From Rhizosaccharibacter radicis (GTDB lineage Bacteria > Pseudomonadota > Alphaproteobacteria > Acetobacterales > Acetobacteraceae), in NCBI GenBank assembly GCA_024508355.1, contig JAMZEJ010000007.1, positions 240,570-304,569 on the forward strand: DNA of 64,000 nucleotides, in the 5' to 3' direction. A program made the translations under genes and the position numbers. Below are positions 35,605 to 43,708 of this stretch, one piece after another. The first letter of the stretch is position 1. Each line of letters begins with the position of its first letter. The notes beneath the pieces were generated by a model, which saw nothing but the letters and a program-made list of their open reading frames with translations, was not told where the DNA came from and did not search any database.

Positions 35605-35810
35605 CGGCCGCTGGCCTCGTCGCGGACCGCCCGGGTTCCGCACGGGGGGAGACCCGGCGGCAGACGCGGCATGCGGGGGTACGTATGGAGCCGGGTGGCC
35701 CGCCGTCGCCCTGCGTGCCGGTCCGTCCGGTCGCGCTCGCGGTGCCCGCGGGGTCGTGCCGGACAGCGGCATTCGCGTCGGGCGCGAAACACGCCATGAT
35801 CGGCGCCATC

Positions 35811-38138
35811 ATGCCCGGCACCGCCGACGATCCGCTCCCGGAACCGCCAAAACCGGACCCGCCGCTCCCCACCCTGGGGCGCCGGGGGTTGTTGCAAGCG
35901 GCGGGCCTGGCCGGCATGGCCGCGTTGCCTTCGACAGCCGCCCTCGCCGGGGCGCAATCGCCACCGGCGGGAATGACGGACGACGCGGGAGCCAGGGCCG
36001 GTCCGGAAACGGTCCGGGCGGCCGGCGCCCGCGGGGACGATCGCACCACGGCCGACATCCTGGTGGAGGCGGCGCTCGCGCACGGAGCGACGCACGCCTT
36101 CGGCATCGTGGGCGACGGGGTCAACCCGGTGATCCAGGCGTTGTGGCGGCGGCGGGACCGCATCGCCTTCGTCGGCGTGCGACACGAGGAAGCGGCGGCC
36201 TTCATGGCGTCCGGCTTCTTCAAGCATGGCGGCCGGCTGGGATTGTGCGTGTCCACCAGCGGGCCGGGCGCGGTGCATCTGTTGAACGGGCTGTTCGACG
36301 CGAGCCTGGACGGCGCGGCGGTGCTGGCCATCACCGGTGCCACGTTCCACGACATGGACGGGATGCGCTACCCGCAGGCGCTGGACGCGGCATCCGTGCT
36401 GCGCGACGCCGCGCTGTTCAACGAGCGCGTGTCCGGTCCGGCGCATGCGTTGTGGATCGCCGGCCGGGCCTGCCGGGCGGCCCTGGAAGGGCGCGGGGTC
36501 GCCCACCTGACGATCGCCAAGGACGTGCAGGGCTGGCGGCTGGCGGACGACCATCCGTCGGTGGCGCCGCCGGCGGAACCCGGGGACGGGTCGTGGGCGG
36601 GGGCGCGGCCGTTCGCGGGGAGTGGCGGCCGCTCCGGGTCACCGGTGATGCCCGCCGGCGGGGTGGCGGGGGCGGCCGCGCCGCCGGCCCGCACAGCGTC
36701 GTCCGCGCTCGGCGCATCGGCCGGCGGGTGGGCGGGGAGGGATGGGCCGGACGAAACGCCAGGGATTCCTCGTGACCGAGCGCGGGGCGGGCTGCCCTCG
36801 GTCGGTGGGCATGCCGATCCCGGCCGGGCGGGCCCGATCGGCGCCGGTGCGTCCGCGTCCGCGGCGACACCGGAAGGGCGCCTGCCGGCCGAGCCCCGGG
36901 CCGCCGGACGCTGGGCACCGGGATCGACGCCGCTGTCCATCGGCACCGTCGCGTCCGCGACGGCACGAGGACCGGCCCACGGGGCGGGATCGGCGCCGCC
37001 GCCGGGCGTCCGGGGGATCGGGGATGCGGACTCGCCCTGGATCTCGCCGGACGGGGTGCCGCCACCCGGGCTGCTCGACCGGGCAGCGACGATCCTGAAC
37101 GGGGGACGGCGGGTCGCGATCCTGGCGGGACAGGGATGCCTCGGCGCCCGGGCGCAACTCGAAACGCTGGCGGAGCTGCTGGGAGCGCCGGTGGCGAAGG
37201 CGTTCCTCGGCAAGGCGCTGCTGCCGGACGATCATCCGCTGACCACCGGCGGGATCGGCCATCTGGGCAGCCTGCCGTCCCGGCAGGCGATGATGAGCTG
37301 CGACACCCTGCTGATCCTCGGCTCCACCATGCCCTGGACCGACTATTACCCCCCGGCGGGTGCCGCGCGCTGCCTGCAGCTGGACCGCCGCGCCGACCGG
37401 ATCGGGCTGCGGCATCCCGTGGAGCTGGGACTGGTGGGCGATGCGGGGCTGACGCTGGACGCCCTGATTCCACGCCTGCGCCGGCAGGCCGATCGCGGCT
37501 TCCTGCAGGCGGCGCAGGGATGGATGCGCGACTGGCGCCGCCTGCTGCGGCAGGTGGAGGACACCCAGCCGCGCGAACGGTTGCGCCCCCAGGCGGTGGT
37601 GTCCCTGTTCGGTGCCATGGCACCGGCCGACGCGATGTTCTCGCTCGATTGCGGGGCCAACACCCAATTCGCCGCCCGGCACATCCAGCTCGGGGCCGGG
37701 CAGGAATGGACCGGCTGCGGCACGCTGGTGAGTATGGCGTCGGCGCTGCCGCTGGCGATCGGCGGGGCGTTCGCTCATCCGGGGCGGCCGTCGCTGGCGG
37801 TGGCGGGCGATGGCGGACTGGCGATGCTGATGGCGGAATTGAGCACGGCCGCCCTGCACCGGTTGCCGGTGAAGCTGCTGGTGCTCAACAACGAGGCGCT
37901 CGGCCAGGAGCTGTTCGAGCAGCGGGCGATGGGGATGACGCCCTATGGCTGTGCGCTCGGCCCGGTGGATTTCGCGGCGGCGGCACGGGCGATGGGTGTG
38001 GCGGGGCTGCGCGTGTCGCGGCGCGAGGAGTTGGCGCCGGCGTTCCGGCAAGCGTTCGAGACGCCGGGGCCGGTGGTGATCGATGCGCTGGTGGACCCGG
38101 GAGAGCGCCCCGCGCCGCCCGACGAGTTGCGGGCCTGA
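35811..38138 (+). CDS. Tat-signal thiamine-diphosphate enzyme (pyruvate oxidase/acetolactate-synthase-like) with long insertion
   Basis: A 775-residue ThDP enzyme, against a usual length near 570-600. Residues 21-47 look like a twin-arginine signal: TLGRRGLLQAA, a hydrophobic stretch and ALA-GA. The PYR domain is about 78-250 with catalytic Glu in VRHEEAAAF (126/127). Residues about 252-415 are an insertion rich in Gly, Pro, Ala and Ser with no evident fold. The central domain is 416-560. The PP domain carries GDG at 666-668 and NN at 693-694, the ThDP/Mg motif. Likely substrates are pyruvate-like 2-oxo acids. The downstream bd oxidase suggests a quinone-reducing PoxB-like role, but export by Tat would be unusual. 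ATG 35796 or 35685 are alternative starts; none has a good ribosome-binding site. Confidence 0.75.
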   Translation: MPGTADDPLPEPPKPDPPLPTLGRRGLLQAAGLAGMAALPSTAALAGAQSPPAGMTDDAGARAGPETVRAAGARGDDRTTADILVEAALAHGATHAFGIVGDGVNPVIQALWRRRDRIAFVGVRHEEAAAFMASGFFKHGGRLGLCVSTSGPGAVHLLNGLFDASLDGAAVLAITGATFHDMDGMRYPQALDAASVLRDAALFNERVSGPAHALWIAGRACRAALEGRGVAHLTIAKDVQGWRLADDHPSVAPPAEPGDGSWAGARPFAGSGGRSGSPVMPAGGVAGAAAPPARTASSALGASAGGWAGRDGPDETPGIPRDRARGGLPSVGGHADPGRAGPIGAGASASAATPEGRLPAEPRAAGRWAPGSTPLSIGTVASATARGPAHGAGSAPPPGVRGIGDADSPWISPDGVPPPGLLDRAATILNGGRRVAILAGQGCLGARAQLETLAELLGAPVAKAFLGKALLPDDHPLTTGGIGHLGSLPSRQAMMSCDTLLILGSTMPWTDYYPPAGAARCLQLDRRADRIGLRHPVELGLVGDAGLTLDALIPRLRRQADRGFLQAAQGWMRDWRRLLRQVEDTQPRERLRPQAVVSLFGAMAPADAMFSLDCGANTQFAARHIQLGAGQEWTGCGTLVSMASALPLAIGGAFAHPGRPSLAVAGDGGLAMLMAELSTAALHRLPVKLLVLNNEALGQELFEQRAMGMTPYGCALGPVDFAAAARAMGVAGLRVSRREELAPAFRQAFETPGPVVIDALVDPGERPAPPDELRA

Positions 38139-38739
38139 TCGCGCCCAGGGGAATGGACGCGCCGCAGGACCAGGAAGCGGGGCCAGCCGGAAACAAACGC
38201 TGCCGACCGGCGGCGTGGAGTCCGGTCATGGCGGTCGTCGGATCGGCGTGAGTTGCCCGCGCTTCGCTTCGGCGGTGCGTTCGCTGTCCACGGAGAGGGG
38301 AGGCAATCCGGGTGAGGAGGCGGCCCTCAACATCGGGAACGGCAGGCACGTCGCGCCTCACCTTCGAAGGGACGGGATGTCGACGATCTGCGTGGCAGGA
38401 GCCGCCCGGCGCACCTGCATGACGGCCGGCCACCAGCTGGGGTCGCGACTGTATCACCTCATTGTGCAGCGCAGCATGGCATGGGAAAACGCATCCGCGA
38501 CGAGCCGTCGGTGGTATGAGGAGAGCAAGCGCACCCACCGGTTGGATGTCGTCGTCGGCGAAGAAGATATCGTCGTTACAACGACTTTTGCCGAAAGAGG
38601 TTTCGGATCCCGTTCTTCGGGAATTGAAACCGCGACGGCTCGGTCTCGTTTCCGTGCCTGCATCGACAAGGTGCCGGCATCCTTCGCGACCTCGCCCGGC
38701 GGCGCGGTCTTCCCGTTCCTTGGTTTCTCGGGGCCATCC
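38139..38739. other. 600-bp intergenic region upstream of cydA
   Basis: No convincing gene. A frame open on the plus strand runs into cydA and would add a 219-residue Arg-rich extension; a 98-residue minus-strand frame looks antisense. The second half (38440-38640) is noticeably AT-richer and holds three inverted repeats, consistent with a regulated promoter. Confidence 0.55.
38572..38622. promoter_or_regulatory. three consecutive inverted repeats upstream of cydA
   Basis: GTCGTT-AC-AACGAC (38572-38585), CCGAAA-GAGG-TTTCGG (38591-38606) and TCCCG-TTCTT-CGGGA (38608-38622) lie in tandem, 118-168 bp before cydA. They may be operators or leader hairpins. None matches the FNR consensus. Confidence 0.45.
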
Positions 38740-40209
38740 ATGTTCGGCATCGACGCCCTCTACATCGCCCGGTTCCAGTTCGCCTTCACCGTCGCGTTCC
38801 ACATCCTGTTTCCCGCCTTCTCCATCGGCCTCGCGGCCTATCTGGCGGTGCTGGAAGGGCTGTGGCTCAAGACCGGCCGGCAGGTCTATCTCGACCTGTT
38901 CCGCTACTGGCTGAAGATCTTCTCCATCGGCTTCGCGATGGGCGTCGTGTCCGGCCTGGTGATGTCCTACGAGTTCGGCACCAACTGGTCGCGTTTTGCG
39001 ACCAAGGCGGGGCCGGTGCTGGGGCCGATGCTGGCCTACGAGGTGCTGACGGCCTTCTTCCTGGAAGCGGGCTTCCTCGGCGTGATGCTGTTCGGCATGA
39101 ACAAGGTCGGCAAGCGGCTGCACTTCGCCGCGACCTGTCTGGTGTCGATCGGGACTTTGATCTCGATGACCTGGATCCTGGCGTCCAACAGCTGGATGCA
39201 GACGCCGCAGGGCTTCACGATCGAGCCCGGCACGGGACGGTTCCTGCCCGCCGACTGGTGGAAGATCGTGTTCAACCCGAGCTTCCCGTATCGCCTCGTG
39301 CACATGGGGCTGGCGGCGTTCCTGTGCGTGGCCTTCACGGTGGGCGGCGTCGGCGCCTGGCATCTGCTGCGCGCCCGGCGGGAAGGACGCGAAGCAAGCC
39401 CTGCGGTGCGCACCATGTTCTCCATGGCGATGTGGATGGCGGCCATCGTGGCGCCGATCCAGATCGGCGCGGGAGACACCCAGGGGCTCAACACCCTCCA
39501 ATACCAGCCGGCCAAGATCGCGGCGCTGGAAGGCGACTGGGAAGGCGGGTCGCGCGCGCCCGAGATCCTGTTCGGCATCCCGAACATGAAGGAGGAGCGC
39601 ACCGACTACGCCGTCGAGGTGCCGCTGCTCGGTTCGCTGATCCTCACGCACAGCCTGAACGGCCACGTACCCGGCCTGAAGGAGTTCAAGCCGGAGGACC
39701 GGCCCTATTCGCCCCTGATGTTCTTCACCTTCCGCATCATGGTCGGCATCGGGTTTCTGATGTTCGGCCTGGGGCTGTGGAGCCTCTGGCAGCGCTGGCG
39801 CGGGAGCTTCTACCAGAGCCCGTGGCTGCATCGCGCGGCGCTGCTGATGAGCCCGGCGGGCTTCGTGGCGCTGCTGTGCGGCTGGATCACCACGGAAGTC
39901 GGGCGGCAGCCCTTCACCGTGTATGGCCACCTGCGCACTGTGGACAGCGTGTCGCCGATCGCCCTGCCCGGCATGGCCACCTCGATGGCGGCGTTCGCGG
40001 TGGTGTATTTCTTCGTGTTCGGCGCCGGGCTGATGATCCTGCTGCGGCTGATGGGGCAGGAGCCGGTGATGGGCGAACCCGGTCCCGATCCGCGCGCGCC
40101 CACCCGCACCGCGGGCATGCGGCCGGCGCCGGTGGAGAACGGTGCCGTGATGCAGGGCGGGAGCGGACACGGCTATCCCCGCCCGGCCCACCCCGACGCG
40201 GCGGAATGA
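38740..40209 (+). CDS. cydA: cytochrome bd-type (cyanide-insensitive) quinol oxidase subunit I
   Basis: Inner-membrane haem b/d subunit that oxidises quinol and reduces O2 to water. The protein has 489 residues. The family start MFGIDALYIARFQFAFTVAF places the first haem-ligand His at residue 21. The quinol loop is short, with the GLNTLQYQPAKIAALEG motif intact. The short loop and length point to the CioA/cyanide-insensitive group rather than E. coli-type long-loop CydA. ATG at 38740 is chosen from the family start despite only a weak GGGG upstream. The last 50 residues are a Pro/Gly-rich tail. It is followed by cydB after 10 bp. Confidence 0.95.
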   Translation: MFGIDALYIARFQFAFTVAFHILFPAFSIGLAAYLAVLEGLWLKTGRQVYLDLFRYWLKIFSIGFAMGVVSGLVMSYEFGTNWSRFATKAGPVLGPMLAYEVLTAFFLEAGFLGVMLFGMNKVGKRLHFAATCLVSIGTLISMTWILASNSWMQTPQGFTIEPGTGRFLPADWWKIVFNPSFPYRLVHMGLAAFLCVAFTVGGVGAWHLLRARREGREASPAVRTMFSMAMWMAAIVAPIQIGAGDTQGLNTLQYQPAKIAALEGDWEGGSRAPEILFGIPNMKEERTDYAVEVPLLGSLILTHSLNGHVPGLKEFKPEDRPYSPLMFFTFRIMVGIGFLMFGLGLWSLWQRWRGSFYQSPWLHRAALLMSPAGFVALLCGWITTEVGRQPFTVYGHLRTVDSVSPIALPGMATSMAAFAVVYFFVFGAGLMILLRLMGQEPVMGEPGPDPRAPTRTAGMRPAPVENGAVMQGGSGHGYPRPAHPDAAE

Positions 40210-40219
40210 GGACCGATCC

Positions 40220-41236
40220 ATGACCGAAGCGTATTGGCTCCCGATCCTCTGGGCCGGCCTCGTGGCCTTCGCGGTGCTGGCCTACGTGGTGCTGGACGGG
40301 TTCGATCTCGGGCTCGGCATCCTGTTCCCCGTGGAAAAGGGAGAGGGCGACCGCGACGTGATGGTGAACTCGGTGGCGCCCGTGTGGGACGGCAACGAGA
40401 CCTGGCTGATCTTCGGCGGAGCGGCGCTCTACGGCGTGTTTCCCGTCGCCTATTCCACCATCCTGCCGGCGCTGTATCCGACCATCATCGCCATGCTGCT
40501 GGCGCTGATCTTTCGCGGCGTCGCCTTCGAGTTCCGGTTCCGGGCGCACACGCCCACCGGCCGCAGGCAATGGGATCTGGCGTTCTGGCTCGGGTCCACC
40601 ACCGCGGCGCTGGCCCAGGGGCTGACGCTGGGCGGGTTGATGCAGGGCATCAAGGTGCAGGACGGCCAGTATGCCGGCGGCTGGTGGGACTGGCTCACCC
40701 CCTTCACCGTGCTGTGCGGGATCGCGGTGGTGATCGGCTACGGCCTGCTCGGCGCCTGCTGGCTGGTGTGGCGCACGGAAGGCGATCTGCAGCGCCGGTC
40801 GCGCCGCCATGCCTCGGTGCTGGGCGCGCTGATGCTGGCGATGATCGTGGTGGTGAGCCTGTGGACGCCGCAGCTCCACCTGCACTATCTCCGGCACTGG
40901 CTGGTGTGGCCGCGGGTGCTGATCGTCAGCCCGGTGCCGGTGCTGGTGGCGGCGCTGGCGATCCTGTTCTTCTGGAGCCTGAAGCGGGACCACCACCTGA
41001 CGCCTTTGCTGTGTGCGCTGGGCTGGTTCTTTCTGAGCTTCAGCGGGCTCGGCATCAGCCTGTGGCCCTGGATCGTGCCGCCTAGCATCGATATCTGGCA
41101 GGCCTCGTCGCCGCCCACCAGCCAGATCTTCCTGCTGGTCGGCTCCGCGGTTCTGGTGCCGACCATCCTGGCCTACACGGCCTACGCCTACTGGGTGTTT
41201 CGGGGAAAGATCGGCGCCGACACGCACTATCACTGA
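40220..41236 (+). CDS. cydB: cytochrome bd-type quinol oxidase subunit II
   Basis: A 338-residue membrane subunit with eight or nine hydrophobic segments. Signatures are VVLDGFDLGLGILFP and NSVAPVWDGNETWLIFGG near the N-terminus and ALYPTIIAMLLALIFRGVAF. The length (CioB-like, about 335) agrees with the CIO assignment of its partner. The cydA stop region supplies a TGAGGA ribosome-binding site 6 nt before the ATG, so expression is coupled. Confidence 0.96.
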   Translation: MTEAYWLPILWAGLVAFAVLAYVVLDGFDLGLGILFPVEKGEGDRDVMVNSVAPVWDGNETWLIFGGAALYGVFPVAYSTILPALYPTIIAMLLALIFRGVAFEFRFRAHTPTGRRQWDLAFWLGSTTAALAQGLTLGGLMQGIKVQDGQYAGGWWDWLTPFTVLCGIAVVIGYGLLGACWLVWRTEGDLQRRSRRHASVLGALMLAMIVVVSLWTPQLHLHYLRHWLVWPRVLIVSPVPVLVAALAILFFWSLKRDHHLTPLLCALGWFFLSFSGLGISLWPWIVPPSIDIWQASSPPTSQIFLLVGSAVLVPTILAYTAYAYWVFRGKIGADTHYH

Positions 41237-41266
41237 CCGGCGCCGAACGGACAGGGAGAGCTTCCC

Positions 41267-41410
41267 ATGCGCCTCGAACCGCGACTTCCCGCCGAGCCTC
41301 GTCCCGGCGGTTTCGGGAGCCGGATCGGCTGGTTCGTGCTGATCTGGTTCGTCAGCCTGTGCGCCGTGGTGGGGGTGGCGCATGGCCTGCGGATGCTGAT
41401 CCCGCACTGA
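41267..41410 (+). CDS. DUF2474 small membrane protein of bd oxidase
   Basis: A 47-residue protein with one hydrophobic helix (IGWFVLIWFVSLCAVVGVA). Proteins of the DUF2474 family are encoded directly after cydB/cioB and are thought to be an accessory subunit like CydX. GGGAGAG lies about 6 nt before the ATG, and the gene is 30 bp after cydB. It is short and easily missed by automated calling. Confidence 0.88.
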   Translation: MRLEPRLPAEPRPGGFGSRIGWFVLIWFVSLCAVVGVAHGLRMLIPH

Positions 41411-41446
41411 GGACCCGCTACCCGTCCCCCGGGCCATGATCCCACT

Positions 41447-43243
41447 TCATTTGGCGGCGGCGTCCGCCGGAAGCAACGTGGGCGTGCGCCCGAGAGGCCT
41501 CTTCGGCAGAAACGGGACGGCAAGTCCGGCCGCCACGAGGTCGGGATGCGGCATCAGTTCGTCCTCGCACACGAAGATGCCGGCCCGGTGGGCGAGGCGG
41601 CCAAGCGTCACGCTGCCCGACACCACGGCGAGCGGCACGGACAGCAGCAGCCCCGCGGTCAGCAGCAGCGTCCAGCCGAGAAGGTCGGGATGCCACGCCG
41701 CTGCCGGGACGGTGAGGAGGACGCCCAGCGCCGTGTGGGTCCGAAAGCGCATCCAGGCCTCGCGCCATCCGATGGCGCGATCGCCGCGCGGGGGCGAGTT
41801 CCAGGGCACGATGCGGCCGCTGAGCGTGGTGAACACGAACACGGAAGCCGACACCATCATCACCGGGGTCAGCAGGGTGCCGAGAAGCTGCTCCACGGTA
41901 GAACCGAGCAGCAGCCGGCACCGGCCGCCGAAGCGGCGGGCGTTGTTTCCCCGCACCATCAGCACCCCGAGCTGCGCCGCGCGGGGGCCGAACACCAGGA
42001 ACAGGGTGAGCCAGAACAAGATGGCCGCGATCGGCAGGCCGGAGAGATCGGCGGTGGGCGCGGACGGGATGGCGACGGGTGCGATCGCGGACCGCAATAG
42101 CAGCGCGACGCTCAGCAGCAGCCCGGCAGGTTGGGCCAGGTAGTAGAGGATGCCCATGCCGATATGGACCCGGCTGGCCAGCGTGAGGCCGGGCAGGCGT
42201 ACCAGCCGCAGATGCTGGAGGTTGCCCTGGCACCAGCGCTTCTCGCGGCCGAGATGGTCCACGAGGTTGGACGGCGTGGTCTCGTAGGAGCCCGGCAGGT
42301 TGGGAAGCACCCGGATGTCCCAGCCGGCCCGCTGCAACAGCGCCGCCTCGATGGTGTCGTGGCACAGGATCTCGCCGCCCATGGGGGCTCGTCCCGGCAG
42401 CACCGGCAGCACGGCGTGGCGCATGAAAGGGGCGAGGCGGATCACCGCGTTGTGGCCCCAGTAGGTACCGCGCCGGCCCTGCCACAGATCCTGCCCGCGC
42501 ACCGACATCGGCGCGTTGAGCCGGGCGGAGAACTGCTGCATCCGGCCGAACAGGGTGGTGTCGCCCACCGGATAGGACACGGTCTGGATCAGGGCGGCGC
42601 GGGGATCGTCGCGGAGGGCGGCGATCGCGCCGCGGATGGCGTCGGCGGTCATCAGGCTGTCGGCGTCCAGCACCACCGCGAACTCGAACGCCGCTCCGTG
42701 CTCCCGGCAGAAGGCGGCGATGTTACCGGCCTTGCGCCCCGCGTTGCTGGCGCGCCGACGGTAGCGCACCTCCACGCCGGACGCGGAGCGGGTCAGCGCC
42801 GGGAAGCGGATGGCTTCCTCTGCCGCCAGCCCGGCGTCCTGGGTATCGCTGAGCACGAACACCGTGATGTTGTCCTCCGGTCGGAGCGCGTCGCTCATCA
42901 CCCGCAGGGCGGCGGCGACCGGCGCCACCGGTTCGTTGAAGATCGGCAGCAGCAGGGCGGTACGGGGTAGCGGCCTGTGCGTGACGGGCGGCTCGGCGGT
43001 CCGGCGGCGCGGCACCAATCCGAGCAACAGGCTGGTGGCGGTGAGCGCGCTTCGGCCGTAGCCCATCAGCAGCAGCGGCAGGATCAGCATCGCGAACCAC
43101 CCGGAGCGCTGGCCGAAGACGGCGATCGCCCCGCCAGTCGCTGCCAGGGTCAGCAGCAGGGTCGGCACCAGCAGCAGCGCGAGACGGGCCGGACCGGGCC
43201 GCGCCGGGAATGCCGCTGTCGCGGAGGAACGGCTCACGGGCAT
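41447..43243 (-). CDS. opgH: OpgH/MdoH-like glucan glucosyltransferase
   Basis: A 598-residue inner-membrane GT2 processive transferase that makes beta-glucan from UDP-glucose. Two N-terminal hydrophobic segments (about 20-75) precede the catalytic domain: LLPIFNEP, VLSDTQDAGL, VLDADSLM, then CHDTIEAALL and EKRWCQGNLQHL (the RW-containing acceptor motif). Four or more C-terminal hydrophobic segments follow. It is shorter than E. coli OpgH (847 residues), lacking the long N- and C-terminal extensions, as in many alphaproteobacteria. No opgG partner is adjacent. It converges with the cyd operon, 36 bp away. Confidence 0.9.
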   Translation of the reverse strand: MPVSRSSATAAFPARPGPARLALLLVPTLLLTLAATGGAIAVFGQRSGWFAMLILPLLLMGYGRSALTATSLLLGLVPRRRTAEPPVTHRPLPRTALLLPIFNEPVAPVAAALRVMSDALRPEDNITVFVLSDTQDAGLAAEEAIRFPALTRSASGVEVRYRRRASNAGRKAGNIAAFCREHGAAFEFAVVLDADSLMTADAIRGAIAALRDDPRAALIQTVSYPVGDTTLFGRMQQFSARLNAPMSVRGQDLWQGRRGTYWGHNAVIRLAPFMRHAVLPVLPGRAPMGGEILCHDTIEAALLQRAGWDIRVLPNLPGSYETTPSNLVDHLGREKRWCQGNLQHLRLVRLPGLTLASRVHIGMGILYYLAQPAGLLLSVALLLRSAIAPVAIPSAPTADLSGLPIAAILFWLTLFLVFGPRAAQLGVLMVRGNNARRFGGRCRLLLGSTVEQLLGTLLTPVMMVSASVFVFTTLSGRIVPWNSPPRGDRAIGWREAWMRFRTHTALGVLLTVPAAAWHPDLLGWTLLLTAGLLLSVPLAVVSGSVTLGRLAHRAGIFVCEDELMPHPDLVAAGLAVPFLPKRPLGRTPTLLPADAAAK

Positions 43244-43708
43244 GACGGTACCGATCGGTCGGAGAACGCGGATGATCGCGACATCGCCTGCTGTGCGCGG
43301 CCGCGTGAAACCGCGTTCCCGGACCTCGCGGAACGTGGGCTCAGGAGGGAAACCCCGCCAGGCCAGCGCCGGGTCGAGGCGGCGGCGATAACGGCCGGCG
43401 GGTCGTCAGGGCGATGAATCATGGCGGCGAGCGTCGCCTCATGCCGGGAAGCGGCACGCCATGGGCCCGAACCGCGGCGTTTTCATGGCGCGAGCCCATT
43501 GAAGACTTTCCGGGCGCTGGGGAATGCCTGATCCGGACGAGGCCCGGCGCGATGGCGCGGCGTCATGCCGGAAGGACGTTCCATGGACCTCCTGGTGCAC
43601 GACGGGGAAATCGCGGGAGTGCACGATTCCCCCGTGCGGCGGCCGTACCGCTTCGCCGGGTGCGGTCAGGCCCCCCGACCGTGGTGGCGGTCCGGGCCGG
43701 CGATGTCT
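43244..43708. other. intergenic region between opgH and dihydroxyacetone kinase gene
   Basis: No convincing gene. It should hold the opgH promoter (minus strand). An imperfect hairpin at 43604-43633 (9 of 10 pairs, 10-nt loop) lies about 75 bp beyond the kinase stop and may mark that transcript's end; no T-run. Confidence 0.5.

Noticed and set aside
38083..38739. An in-frame N-terminal extension of CydA
   Set aside because: Family members begin at the MFGIDAL position; the extension is Arg/Ser-rich and crosses inverted repeats in AT-rich DNA.
38454..38750. A 98-codon minus-strand frame before cydA
   Set aside because: It overlaps the cydA start and the dyads, and lacks any domain or ribosome-binding site.
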